Assembly: GCA_009823395.1 (NCBI GenBank) | Contig: CM020502.1 | Coordinates: forward strand, 24,205,944-24,269,943 | Source of the DNA: Thamnaconus septentrionalis | Lineage: Eukaryota; Chordata; Actinopteri; Tetraodontiformes; Monacanthidae | Direction: 5' to 3' | DNA length: 64,000 bases | Part shown: positions 1-23,600 of the stretch, in pieces | How the letters are laid out: each line of letters starts with the position of its first letter | Position numbering within the stretch: the first letter of the stretch is position 1 | Notes under the pieces: generated by a model | Databases searched by the model: none | Seen by the model: the letters and a program-made list of their open reading frames with translations, nothing else | Told to the model about the DNA's origin: nothing | Made by a program: the position numbers and the translations under genes

Positions 1-3000
1 TGCCAAAGTGCTTGCTGCTTGTTTTAAATATTCTTTTTTGACACGTAATTCAAATTGCTAAAAATCACTGGGCATTGTCACAACAGATGTTTCCTCAGCG
101 TCTGTTTTTTTCTCTCTCTCTCACTCACAATCTGCGCCGTTATGCATCATTTGAAAATGAACTCCGGAAGATCCAGCAAGTGTGGCGCATCTTTTTAACT
201 GCAAACTAAAGACGGCACGACTGCGACGCTGCAGTCCAAATGAGACAAGAGAGCTATTTGAACTATTTGGTAAATTAGAGCTCTCAAAGCCAGCTTTGAG
301 CCAGCACCGATTAAAGTTTGTGCAGACTGCGCACCCTGGATGTGCTCAATTGCAGTTCATTGGGAACATGGACAATTATCAATTAAGGTATTATGAGTTT
401 AGCTATTATGCTATCAAGATGGTGGAATAGATGTTGAACAAAATGGTTTGACAGTAGTTTAAACATAGAGAGTATTAATAACCACTAATCAAGCCTTCAA
501 AGCCTTTGAAGCAAAAGTGAGGTCTCAGAAAACTGGACCACAAAATAAGATGCATGAAAGTGAAAAGCGGATAAAGTTCGTACAAGACAAAAGGAAGAAG
601 GTGTGCAAGCGAGAGGGGGTCTTCACGATGGGTAGAAAGAGTGGAGGGGTTGCTGGAAGAACGTTGCGGGATCAAAGAGGATGCAGTGGAGCAGAAGAGT
701 CGGCGAGGAAAGGAGAGATGAGAGATGAGGGGAGAACGGAGTCGTCTACGAGACCATATGGCAGCTCCAGGGTTTCAAAGTCTCTGCAGACTGACTCATC
801 CCACGCTGCGGCTTAGCTGCGTGTGCCGTGTGTGCGCACGCACGTGTGTTTACGCACCTTGCGGCGGTCCCCAAACAAAGCCGGCAGATTAACTGGCCAC
901 ATCGCTTCTAATGAAAAGAGTGGAGGAGAAAATGACAGAGGGAGGAGAGGGCGAAAGGATTTGGCTTTGAACGGGGCGCTAAGACGGCGGCCGAGGTTAA
1001 AACATTCGGCCTCAGAAACCGCAGCAACGCCGCAACTCTGGTTACGGCTGTAATGTACCGCGAGAGGCGGAAGGGAGGAGGAAGAGGAGGTCAGAACAGA
1101 GCTGCCGCCGTGAGCTGGAACCCACTGTTTCAGGCTGGACTTTGCAGTGCTGGAGAGACAAAAGCGTCTCATGAGTAGACATACGAGTGTTTAGAGTGTT
1201 TTTTCCTCAGGCAGCAGTGAGGCAAGGTGGTGAAGGGAAGAGGTGACTGCAGTTACCCCCATGACCATTTGGACACCCAGTATCCTTGGCACTGCACTCA
1301 CTTAGAAAAATCCAGTAGCAGAACCAAACACACCATACTTTTTTTTATTTTTTTAAACCACGCTCTGAGTTTTTAATATTGCCACATCCATAATTATGTG
1401 CACTGCTTTTGTAGGGCTTTTAAAAAAAAATGAGCTAATATAAAATGCATTAACTGTAAGCGCAGCTCCGATTCAAGTGCATCTATGTATATCTACACTT
1501 CGCTAATGCGTGTGTGTGTGTGTGTGCCGTGCAAGGTTTGGAGTGGCGCCTGATCCCGCCACACGCTGCTACGTTAAAAATAGGAGTCAAATTAATACCC
1601 GAATGACAGCTTGTTGACAGCCCCACCAAAGCACTTTGGCAAAGTCAGGCATGTGACAAGTACTTGTTTTAATTATCGTAATAGTTGGAGAGGCGGGCCT
1701 CACATGTGCAAATTTAATTCACAAAGGACTTTCAAACGGCAAGGAATTAAAGTCTTATCCCTTTTTGACAAGCGGTGTGTGCCGCATTGATTTTTCCAGG
1801 AAACACAGGCTGTCAGGGGGTGCTGACCCCTGACCTCTGGAGTGGCCTGTGATTGAGGAATTAAAAGTGTTGTTTGCTGCTGTCACTGTGCGGCGGGGGT
1901 GACCTTGAGTACAAAGAGCCGACGGACACAATGCGAATAAACAAGCGGTTGTAAACGCTGGCAAAGACGGTAAAAACTGAAAAACTGTTTGGTATAAAAC
2001 AGCATCATGAATCAATACCAACTGCCTGTCTGTCCTTCCACTAGCACCCCGGCATGACTCTTTCCTATTCCGGTCATACGTATGTGGACCCGGCCTTGGA
2101 GGCCGAGCGTCTGGCACTTTTCTCTAACAAATACTGGACACGCGCAGCCTTGGGAGATGCAATGAAGTGGCCAGTAGAAAACGATAGTAAATTCATCATT
2201 ATGTGGAAAAATGATGCATGACCGTAAAAAGATGTGAAGGACGGCGTCTCAGTCGGTTAGCCGTGACTGCTCTCCGTCCCCCTCAATCGCCTCCTGGCGT
2301 TGCATTACCTGCCAGCCACGCTAATTAATAGATGATATCGGCATAACAATGTCATCAAGTGCGATGCGACGGCCGCAGGTGACGCGAGGCATTTAAGCAA
2401 AGGGGGTGAAAACAGGAGCCTCTTCACCGCCCATTTGCCGCTACCCATTTCTTTCCATTTTCTTTTCTTTACCTTATCGCGACAGCATCCGCCGTGCGAG
2501 GTTTGGACAAGGGAGACAGGGAGAGAGTGGAGATAGGGAAGAAGTGGATGAGGGCACCAGAGTAAACAGAGGAGGGGGTAAGCGCAAAATAGAAAAAATA
2601 TTGGAAGTAATCCCTCAGGGGCCGAGGAAGTACTAAAAAACACACACTGCAACCCTCCCCGACTCCACTCTCAGCAGGAGCGCCGGCTAAACCCTCCGTT
2701 TCCTCTCTTTCTTATCCTCACCTGCTCGCATCTCGGTGCATTTAAGCGCGCACGGGTGCTGTTGGCGTGCGTGCGTGTGAGTCAGCACGTTGTGTACATC
2801 TCTAAAAAAGGCAAACAGGGAGGCTGAGAGACAATGTGGGTTAAAGAGGATAATGCTCACTGGAAACCACAAAAACTTTCCTCCCAACGTGCCCGTCACA
2901 ACCTTGTTTTTAATTTAAATGTCGTCGACGGAACCTGGTTGCTACGGTAACAAAGCAATACCTTGCCTTTGTTGTAATAATGCAGCGCCACTGCCGGGGC

Positions 3001-5397
3001 CTTGATATTACTTTGCGTAATCGTTTTTTTTTGTTGCCTCTCATATGGAGTCTAAGAGAGAAAAAAAGACTGCATATAGAAAGATGTTGCAGCTCATTCA
3101 AATGCGCACACACACAAACACACACAAGCAGGCAGACTGGCTGGCTGTTTTCCATCTGCTGACTAAATGAGGTCTCGGGTAACAGCGGAGATCAAGCATT
3201 GTAATGACCCTCCTCCTCCTCCTGCTCCCCCTCCGACAAATTATGCACACACGGCAGCGCCGAACAGGTTTAGCAGCAAGCAGAGGTGGGAAAACACTTG
3301 ACAGCCACGATGTTATGCATTTAAAAGCAGCTCTTTGTTTTTCACAAAAGGCAAAGTGTCCCAAAGGAACCTGCTGATTTAGCCCTCTGTTTACAGCCTC
3401 CTACAGAAACGCTCGGCTGGTATTTTCGTGCTAAAACAGATGTTTTTCTTGTATCTTGCACAAGTTTAAGATGGGAGGCCGCTAGGAGGTCTTATATCCA
3501 AAAGTGCTTTTTTGCACACATTTTCAGAAAAGTGGAGCAAAAACTTGAAGGGAATATGAAGTGAAGGACCGGCTTAACTCTAATTACGGCATCATATGGG
3601 ACTTTCAACTTTACCACAGCTAACACAGGGGTCCTTATCTTCAATGAAGTCTAATCACACGCTGCACCAGTTAATGGACCCGATGTCAGAGGAGTCAAGT
3701 CTTAAGCTCGGTTTCTCTGCAGCGGCAGGACTGATGTGGGTCAGACCCCCGCACGAAGGATCACACAAAGCATTAGAGAGTTAAAAAACAGAGGCGAGCG
3801 AGCGCACCACACAGAGGACAGCTGGTCCTTCTAGTAATAGGATCGCGGTGATTGTGTAGATCGCATGGAAAAAAAGCTTGCCACCCGCCGGTAACATGCA
3901 GCAGCGCTCAGTTAGCACACACGAACGCCGGCCATGACATCATTGCCGGGTTCTGGTGTCACACAGAGGCCCCTGGATATAAGCTTACAGACAGCTGAGG
4001 CCACAGGGTTGTTGGGACGCCGTCGTCTAAGAGACGCTGTCAAACATCACCGTGGTCACGGGTGCCAAATAAGTCAGATGTCACCGGAGAAGATTTTGCT
4101 TGGAAAGAATTTTAAAAAACTGAAAAGTGTGAGAATCACGCAGGTGCAGTGGCAAAAACTGAAAGACAACCACATGTACCTGTTGTGTGTCTGACGATAG
4201 CTGATGATTATGTACCATTTGAAAGTAGAAAGACCACAAGAGAACCGATTGATTCAACATTTTCTATCGCAATCCTGCTTGTTCGCCAGCTGCTTTGACC
4301 ATAAATCTTTTACAAACTGTCATATCTGACGAGTGGATGAGGGCGGGCGGTGCCTTATGGGCACTGCAGTGCTTTGACTTCCTTCTGTAGTCTTGCCTCA
4401 ATCAAGCAGGAACATGGTGTTGCATTTTAATGCCTGTCTCAGTTTGTTTCCCATCTCTGAGAGCATTTGCCAGCATACATTTGCCAAAAATGTCAGCACT
4501 CTTTTTTTTTAACGGCAAGCGTTTGAGGGGAATTCTTATAAAAGATTTAGTCTGTTGGAGTCTGTTTGGACTGAATTAAACTGCAAAGAGCCACTCCAGC
4601 ACATTTTGGGACTGGGCTTCCCTTTCTTCCCAGCACTGTGGCTGAATTACTTTTACTTCTGGCTTTTTTTTTTGCCAGGCAGGAAACTGCAGCACTATGG
4701 ACCGGGTAGCGGCTAAAATAAGCCGAAAAACACAGCGAGCACCTCCTCCATAAGAGAGGCTAAAAAAGCCGCTCATAAATGTTGGACGATGGGCCTCAGC
4801 GCTGAGGGGATGGATGAGTGGGACTCGCACGTAGTTGTACAGTAAGAGAAAAGGACAGGAGAGGAGAGGACAAGGGGAGTGTGGGAATACCGCTGTTATG
4901 GTCTCCCACAGCACAAAATGTGAGACATGAATGGTGCACAGGGATGACTGCACTCTCCAACATGAAATCATTTGAGTGAGAGGAGCAGGAGGAAAAAAAA
5001 ACCTGGGCTTGGCTCTCCTGCACGCTGCTGCAGTTGTGTAACTGTGCTTCCACCTCCGGGCCATTGTCCTCACAAATCTCCTGCACCTTTTTTTTTGAAC
5101 CGCTAATAAGAAATTTGCAGCCACGGCGCGGAGCGAGCATCCTTCCAGAATCCAAAAAATAAGCCGCTTCACTCAAAGATTGGCCCTCTCACTACAAAGT
5201 GAGGCTCAGCTCAGGACGCTTCAGGATACTCCAAAATCTCTTCTCCTCCTCCTGCTATTTTTGAAGTGCACTTCATTTTCCGAGAGATTAGGATTATGCG
5301 ACGGGATGTGAACAGGGGAGACGTGGCACAGCATTGATCTTTTCTCCCGGCCGTGGGCTGCGCTCCACCTCGACATTTTTTACTTTCAGAATGCAAA
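1..5397. other. Non-coding stretch, inferred cacna2d4 intron and lrtm2 upstream region
   Basis: No exon was recognised on either strand. The open frames here are short, lack family resemblance and lack matched splice sites. The segment is inferred to be part of the large cacna2d4 intron that holds lrtm2, because the missing C-terminal cacna2d4 exons are not found here. It contains small CA/TG tracts (near 1508 and 3108), A/T runs and one copy of a short dispersed repeat at about 3378-3400. An lrtm2 promoter or non-coding first exon may be here but cannot be placed. Confidence 0.5.
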
Positions 5398-11906
<6,509 letters not shown>

Positions 11907-13746
11907 AAGAGCGTCGGTACAGGGCAGGGCAGGGCAGGGTTGCCACGTCGACGGGCGAAGGTCTGCGGAACGTTTAAAGGGCTCAAGGAGGAGAGCGGAG
12001 GAGCTCGTCTTATGCACGCCATCGCCGTCATACATCTCCCTCTGCCTCTTAAAGTGACACCTTCTTCTCCCACTTTTCGTCTTCCTTTTCTAGGTCCGAC
12101 ATCTATTTTTAGCCGTCTTTCTCTCTCTGTCCCACTCTCCAACACACAAAATACACACATATCGTACTTTATCTGTTGTTCCCTGGATTCTCTCTCCCCT
12201 CCATTCTGAGGCGCTCTGCACTGCAGCATTCCTCCAACGCGCCTACCAGCCACCTACTGTTGCTCTTGGCTGCGGATGGATTTAGCCATTAGAACGGCAA
12301 AGAGGGAAGCACCGCAGCGCTCTCTAATGTGAAACATATCACCGGAGCCTTTACAGGACTCTCTTGGAAAAGGCTCTGACAGTGTTCCTGGACTGCATCT
12401 TCATGGCTTCACAGTATATATGTTGACAACGGTGACAAAATGTTGGGTGTAAGACTTTGGTTTGTTTGCGTCTGTCTCCATCTATCCAAAGACAATAGCT
12501 CCTCTCAACAGGACCCTAGCCCAGATCCCTCCACCCTCCTCTGACCAAAAGCTCCACTGAGACATGGACACCTCGGAACTAAAAGCCTCCCAAGCACTTT
12601 CAAAAAAGAATAATAACAACAGTAATAAAATACATATTTGTGATGCATAACATTCAGAGTTAAAGGAACAAAATGCACACAGTCTGACCTATGCTGGTAC
12701 TAAAAAGGGGTCGTTTACGACAGAAAAGGAACCCGTTTTTCTCTCGCTCTCTGGACTGGGTCTTTGTTTCCCTGGACTTTCACGGGAACAACAACATGCT
12801 TGTCGCAGCAGATGAATCTTATCAATTTTAATAGGAATCAACCTATTACAACTGGAATTATTGTATCTGTCACTTTTTCAAGAGTCCCAGACATCATATT
12901 AGTCTGATGCTTGTTCAAAGGTGATGTCTGGAATGAAAGGTCAAGCTATTTATTTATTTTTTTAATAATGTGTTGGAATATTTGCCTGCACGGCTGGTTC
13001 AGAATTGTTTTTCCTGAGGGTTTTAATGAACATGTTAAGACCACAAAGACCATGGACTCACACTCTTCATTCAAAGCGTATTTTCAGACTGATATCACCC
13101 CTCAGAGGTGACTGTTTGCTACTATGGCATGGAAAAGTATTATCTCAGAGAACCCTGTCTCCTCACAAGGACTGCCAAAACTCATCCAAGGACTAAAACT
13201 TCAGATTCCTGCACTTTACTTCCTTAATCAGATCGGATCCCCTCTGGCTTTCCTTTCTCTTGTGCCCCCTCCTTTTTCTTTCTAAAATGGACGGTTTGCC
13301 CCGAAGGGATTATAACGAACAAGGGATTAAACAAAAAAGACGCTGCTATTTTTCGCCCCTCCTCCCCGTTGTCACTTAATCTCTGCATCTGTCTCTCCAG
13401 CCAGCGCTATTTAGGGAAAGTTTTTCACGCTCGCTCCCATTGCCCTTGAAGGTCAGCAATATGCAATGGAATATGCACCAGCAGGGCATAATCATTTTAA
13501 CACTTCCCTTTGTTTCCCAAAACTTAATGTTTGGGCAGGTTTGGTTTTGATTGGCGCTCTTGGTGCAATCATGACAAAGTCACAACTTGGTTTCCGTTGC
13601 AGTTACCCCAACCTAACTGACATTTGACTTAGCTGTCACATTTCACAACGATTGCAAAAACATGGCATTCATTGCATATTGCTTCCCTCCACTTTTGCTC
13701 CCCTTCAGTGTTTCAAATGGCCTAAATAAAACATATTAAATGTATA
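11907..13746 (+). other. lrtm2: lrtm2 3' UTR (inferred)
   Basis: This is the non-coding region after the lrtm2 stop. The most plausible poly(A) signal seen is AATAAA at 13725-13730 in an AT-rich setting. The true end is not proven and an earlier site is possible. Confidence 0.45.
13725..13730 (+). terminator. Candidate poly(A) signal for lrtm2
   Basis: An AATAAA hexamer lies about 1.8 kb after the lrtm2 stop and is followed by T/GT-rich sequence. It is a candidate by position only. Confidence 0.35.
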
Positions 13747-17194
<3,448 letters not shown>

Positions 17195-17260
17195 CTCCAG
17201 CGATGGCAGTTTTCTTGCCCACAGTGACGGTGACAGCAGTGGTGGAAATCACAATCCTCC
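17195..17260 (-). CDS. cacna2d4: cacna2d4 exon 26 (last exon in window)
   Basis: It encodes [20 protein letters not shown] then G. The acceptor is ACCAGCAG and the donor GAG|GTAAGG. It ends in phase 1. The next exon is not found between here and base 1, so the following intron is longer than 17 kb. Confidence 0.92.
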
Positions 17261-18770
17261 CTGCTGGTAGAGCAACAGGCACTTAGACAACAAATCACAG
17301 CGCTCTGTGAGTTCAAGCATGCATGAGGGGCAAGCCAGCATTTCCTTACAAAGAAACACATGCACGGGCATCTGCATGCACGGTAAAGAAGCCGACAGAC
17401 ATCAGGTAAGAGTCTGTTAACACGGGCAGTAATAGTGACAGCTACGTGTTGGAAAATATGTGGGTGACAGATGTCTTGGACTCAGAAGGTAATATTTATC
17501 ACAGTTATGCATTTTATGTGTGTGTGTGTGTGTGCGTGTCCGTGTTTGTGTGTGCGAGAGTGCATGTGTTGTCGATTCGCAGTTTTCATGCCAACTGATG
17601 CCAACCGTCGCCAAGCCACAGACTGATTCACAGTTTGAGGCACTTACGTAACACAGAGTGGATGAGCTCATCATTTACTGCTCCCCTAACATTCACACAT
17701 TTGTACTCCTACTGTTGATTTCTTGAATACACAATGAAAGTAAGGCGTCAGAGGAATTTTGGCATTTCGATAATATCATATTTTATGCTGTAGCATAGAA
17801 TGACAGACTACAGATCTAATCAAATTTCCATATAAGGGCAGAGGTAACAGTCTGAATTGAAGAACAATAAAAACGAACAGACACCTAACCATCCACCTAA
17901 GAGAGGCGGGGAGCTTTGCATGCTTTAATGGCATGCCTGTGCAGTTTAAGGACAGAAGAAAAGAGGAAATAAATGAGGGATAAGACAGAAAATGTCGGAA
18001 CCGAGCTTAGGGCACATAGAGGAGCAGCAGAATGAGGATAGATAAAGGGAGAAGCCATGCCAAGAACCAGTAAAAGTGTTCCTCTACCCTCCTCCTCCTC
18101 ATCTGCCTCCTCCTCAGCCTCCCTCCACCTCCTTCCACCCTCCTGCGCCTGGAGCTCCGCCTCCTCCGTGCTCAAGGTGGCGCTATAGTCAGCCTCATAG
18201 TCCCTGAATATGTCTGAACACAATACACTAAATCTGGCATCAGCCCAAAACACTTTCCCACGTCAGCTTCTGTGATTTTCTTGTTTTGTTTTTTTATTGC
18301 TGCAGCGCAAAAGTGTTAAATAAAAGTCAACGTGGTGAAATATTGCAGTTAACACCACACAAACCCAGTACTGGGATTCTCAATAACACATACTTACGGT
18401 GAGTAAGTGAAGAAATCTAGTACACATCTAGCAGTTTGACATGCAGAAAGGCAACACTGCTTTTCTCAAAATTTTTGAACAAAATTTTGTTTGGTTTTGT
18501 TTTTTGATTACCTATTTGACTGTTTAAATGTGTATTCAAAGGTTTAATTAAGTCAGTCAGTATGTCAATCTGGATTCTATCATTCAAATAGCATGTGATT
18601 TTAAGTTGAGGGTTAGGAGTTAGTGTGATGTGATGAAAAAGAGAATGATTGTTAACTTTGTTACTCTGTTGATCCTCATTGCAGCCAACTACGCGGAACA
18701 TGACCACAGTAAAGAATAAGCTAAAATAAGAACAGCTATTATTATTATTACTATTATTATTATTATTATT

Positions 18771-18805
<35 letters not shown>

Positions 18806-20655
18806 TAACAATAATAATAATAATAATAATGATAATACATTTAATTTATACTGCGCTTTACATCAAACAAATGATCTCAAAGTGCTATTAAGATTGGATT
18901 GTTGCAAATAAGCTTGTTTTTATTTTTTGCTCAGTAAATGTACGTTCTTTACCTCTAGTGTCCTGTCTGGGCAGGTAGTAGAGAAACTGGCCAGGCGGGT
19001 TCTCAGCAGCTCTGCGGTACCACACAGGGAAATGATCTAATGTGAACATGTTATCCTTGTCTGTGGAGGTCAGGAAAGACCTGGGAAGGAACAAAAATAA
19101 GCATCAACCTCTGTCTAACAAATGACAACTCCATCAAAAGCCTGAGTGAACCAGAGAAGGATTCAGTTGAGCATGAAAAATAAAAACAAAAAATTAATAG
19201 TAAATGTTTCATGGCCAAGCGGTTACTTCCAGAAAACATGTCCGTTAGTGACCACTAGAGAGCGCCATTTCATGTTATTTTCCATTAAAAATCCTTCTGC
19301 TATTCAGGCATCATTGACTAATAGATTACAGCTCTGAAATTTAAACAATGCTGAAGTTTTCTTTCTTTCTTTCTTTACTAGAAAAAAAAGTTCCTTTTTC
19401 AATTGTCTACATACTTGGCAATCCGTTTCTCAATTCCAGTGTATCTCTGGAACCTCATCAGACCTGAACGAGTGCCAAGGAATGCCGTTTCAACTTCCTC
19501 ATCCATACTACAGAGGGAAAAGAGGCAATTTGTCAAAGTATAAAAGAGCATTTATGTAAAAAACAAAACAAAAAAAAAACTCAATAGTGTCGTTAAAAAT
19601 CTATTTAAACGAGTCAGTGTGTTAATATTCACCCAGATGTGTTGAGCATGAGGGCAGTCCAGTAAGCTTCCATAGGAGCTGTGACCACAGCATCAAACAG
19701 AGTTTGTTGCAACAACAGCACATCACCTGTCAAGACACCACCAGAGAGAAAAAAAGTGTTTTGCGCTTCTCCTTAGACACTGCAGCCAAGTGTGTTTTCG
19801 TAAAAATGAAGGATGATGACATTGATGTGCCCACTTACACTCCAGATCTGGTTCTTTGCCAGTGAGGTATCGCACCACAGCCTGCAGCTGAGTCAGCTTG
19901 CGATGGGCTGGGTCAATGTCTGTCTCACAGTAGGTCCTGCAAACACAAATGAAGATTTTTTTTTTTTTTTTAGAGCTATCTTATCAAGACTGAAGCCCAT
20001 ATGTGCCTCTATTTGCTGTTTTCTTAATGAGTTCAGTACCCACCATTCACTTGCTATTGTCAGATCTGGGGCCAGTAAGTCATGCAGACCTGGGGGGCGA
20101 TGATAGCATAGATTAAAGTGAAAAGATGTAATAAAGAGAAATTTAGAGAGAAAGACTCACCCTCTTCCACAGAGACATTTCCGATGAAAATATACTGCCC
20201 ATATCCCCTAGTCAACACAATACCAAGGCTGTTGACAGAGAGAAAAAACTTTATTGATGACTATCACCAGTTGAGGACAGATTCAATCATACTTGTAATA
20301 ATGTTCTGTAATGTTCTCATTTTAACTAAACTTGTCTAAAAGACACATTTCTTCAAGAGTTGTGTGTGTTATTGCTATGATAGGACAAGTGCTGCTTTCA
20401 TTACTATGGTCGCTCTGACACAGGTTAAAGGTAAAGCAGATACCTGAATGGCGTCTCGTTGATGACAGTGTAGAAATAATCATTCCTTAGGAACATTACT
20501 CTTCTCTGAGGAGACAGACAGAATACAGAGATTTACAGATTATGCATTCTAATATAAAACACAGATTACAGAGTTAAAAAGAAAAATAAGTCACACAAAA
20601 GAAAAACACATAAAAAAATAAATACACACACACACATATATATCTATTAAAATAT

Positions 20656-20689
<34 letters not shown>

Positions 20690-23600
20690 GATATATATAT
20701 AATATTTTAATTATTATAATTATATAATTATTATTATTATTTATTTTATTTTATTTATTTATTTTTACAAAGGAGAGATGTCTCCTTATTGTATTGACAG
20801 CTAAAAGAAGTACACACCCCTTTATCCACTGAAGTTCTCACATCCAGAGACAACCTCCCTGTTTCTCCTTTCACCATGGCTGTCCGCAGCTGAAACACAA
20901 AATACCACATACCCAACACAACATGATTTCCCCCTAGTTCATGGAAAATATTGTCAACAATACAATCTAAAGATGCCAGACAGTTCATTTCTGTTCCAGG
21001 ACATGGCACTCACTTTTTCCTCTGTGTCTTCCCACTCCACCTCTGACAAATCAACGCTGTTATAGTTGGGTTTTGGTTTGAGTTTCTTCCCCTCTTTATA
21101 CTGTAACCACACACATACATCATATTTAAAACACATCTCTAGAAGTTAATTCTAATTGTTATTCTTAATTCACTGTGTTATAAAATATTTGTGAGTACCA
21201 GAGGTCGTAAGTCAGGATGAGACAGGATGTAGCCGTTGTTTGTGACAAGGTAGGCGTATCCATGGATACCCAGCTGAGAGGTAAAAATTACTTTATTAAT
21301 TGAACACAATGAATAAATCCATATTGTTGCTTTGATACACTAAATATCATGGATGCTTACCTTGTATCTCGGAGCTAATCGCATTAGTTCCCTCAAGGCC
21401 ACATCAGTTCCCACCACTCCCAGCAGAATCCCGTGGGACAACTGTACACCAAGTTTAATACGTTTTTACGGTGAAGTAATGCTATTTGTAGAGGGCAACG
21501 GTAATACTTACAGTCTCTTTCTTCTTACTGAATACAGGCATGGCTACAGAGGTCATCAGGAGCAGGCTCTGGGCCTGAGTGTTGAAAAGCTACAATAAAG
21601 GGGCATAAAATACACAAAATTTTGAACAAGCAGTATCAGTGTTGGTAAGAAGAAACGCTGCAAATCTAAATAACCACAGATGGACCGTTGTCAAGAATGG
21701 GAGAAGGAGTGTTACCATTACTTGCAATTTAACTACGGCAGCCTGCATGTAGTGATGAATACAGAGATTTGGAGAAATATTTGGCTAGAAAGAATAACGT
21801 TTCAAAATATTTGGAAGACATTAAAAAAAAACAAAAAAAAACAACAACAACAACAACAAAATATTTGACCGGATGCAGGAACCACGGAACGTTGGTTAAG
21901 CTAGGCTAACGTCCCAAAGTGAAAAAGAATAAGAAAACTAAAGAAACAAAGAAATAAATGCTATATGTGCATTCACATATTCACATAAGTTAAGGAACAT
22001 GCAAGTTTATGAAATTCTTGACTAAAATGTAAACGTTAATATTCAATGCTATGCGAGCGAAAATGCTGGAAGAAGAAACAGCTGACTGGGGAAGCTAACG
22101 GGAAGCTAACGCTAAGCTAAGCATAGCATTTAACTGATTAAGAAACAATTAAAAGTAAAGGAACTGCTCAATTGTTAAAAGAAAAAGGCTGTATAAACGA
22201 AGATATTTTATACTACTAATATTCATTTAAATTAGTTGGCACGCTACTGTTCGTTGACATTACCTGTTGTGTGCTAGGAAACTGATGACGGGTGAGAAGG
22301 GGAGGACAGACAGTAAGCATGAAACGGCAGGTGAAATATGACACACGTGAGTGAGAGAGAGATGGAAATCGATAACGAAATGAAGGAGAGATAAAACAGT
22401 GAAGAAAACAGGTGGCGAAAAGACGACGGGTACAAATGATAATGGAAAGATTACAGGACGTAGGTGAGTTGCCTGATCTTAAACTACTATGTAGTCTAGG
22501 AACACACACACCGCAGTTCCTTTGTGAATTTACTGGAGAGCATTGTTATAATTTAAACCAGATGGCATTGTCCAGCTTGTTGCAGCGGCTGGTTGCAAAA
22601 CAAGTCTATTGTGCTGGTGCTGTTGTCTGGACCAAATGGACGAGACGGTGTAGAACGTTTCAGCACCGTGGAGAGAGGCAAACGTCAACGGATGAATTTT
22701 CTTTTGCCAAGAGTCAATTGTATGTTGCCCTCCATCGAAAAGATAACAGAGATAATATGTACCATCAGTAACATTTCCAGCCTCACTAATCTGTCTGACA
22801 TTTTCATTATCATGCACTAATGACAAATGACAAGTAGTAGTGAGGATGTGTTGCCAGGCAAGCATCTAGATAACAAGCGAGGCACACTGACCACGCTATC
22901 CATGTAGGCCTCAGTCCAGATGATATCATGATCATGGTTGATGACCATTGGTCGGCTCAGGACGTGGAGGTACTCCATAACGTTTTCCTGGACGTCTGCC
23001 AGCGTGGAGACATGGGTGTAGTAACCTGCAGCAGAAACAAAAGCCCATATTTTGCGAATTGCATATTTTCAGATAGCATTTACAGCATCCTGGCTCCTAG
23101 CTGCAAACTATTGGTGGGACCTAGAAAAAGCTGCAATTCCAAAAACAGCTAATCTGTTTTTAATGAAATAAAACAGCTCCAATGTGCCATCTTTGAAGCT
23201 TGGCTTTGTTGAAGGTCCATGGCATTGCTACAAATGGGGTATAGTGACGTCAATGGAATACCTGTGGTGAAGCCACTTTGTTACAACAAACTACTGCTAC
23301 ACTGCCAGTTTAAAAAATATGTGAACATGTACCACTGATGCCTGTTATGCAAATATGCCTATTTAGGTAATACCAAAACTGTGAGGCTTTTATGTATTGC
23401 TGTCGTTGGGTTCTTTTTTGTTTTTTCCAAAATTGAGCATTGGTCCACTCATGGCAGATAGTTGTTTTTTTTCTTTGTTGGCTTAAGAAACCTCCAGTGA
23501 ATTCAACAGAAGGGACTGCACCTGTTACCCTTAACAGACACACACGCGCGTGCGCGCATGAATCATTTTTGGCCATTGCTGTGTTTACAGTGTATCCGTT

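Noticed and set aside
4576..5176. Two long minus-strand frames (198 and 126 codons)
   Set aside because: Neither matches missing cacna2d4 C-terminal segments or any family I know; no matching splice sites.
22412..22865. Overlapping frames of about 110-119 codons on both strands
   Set aside because: They lie in cacna2d4 intron 13, have no recognisable domain and no splice support.
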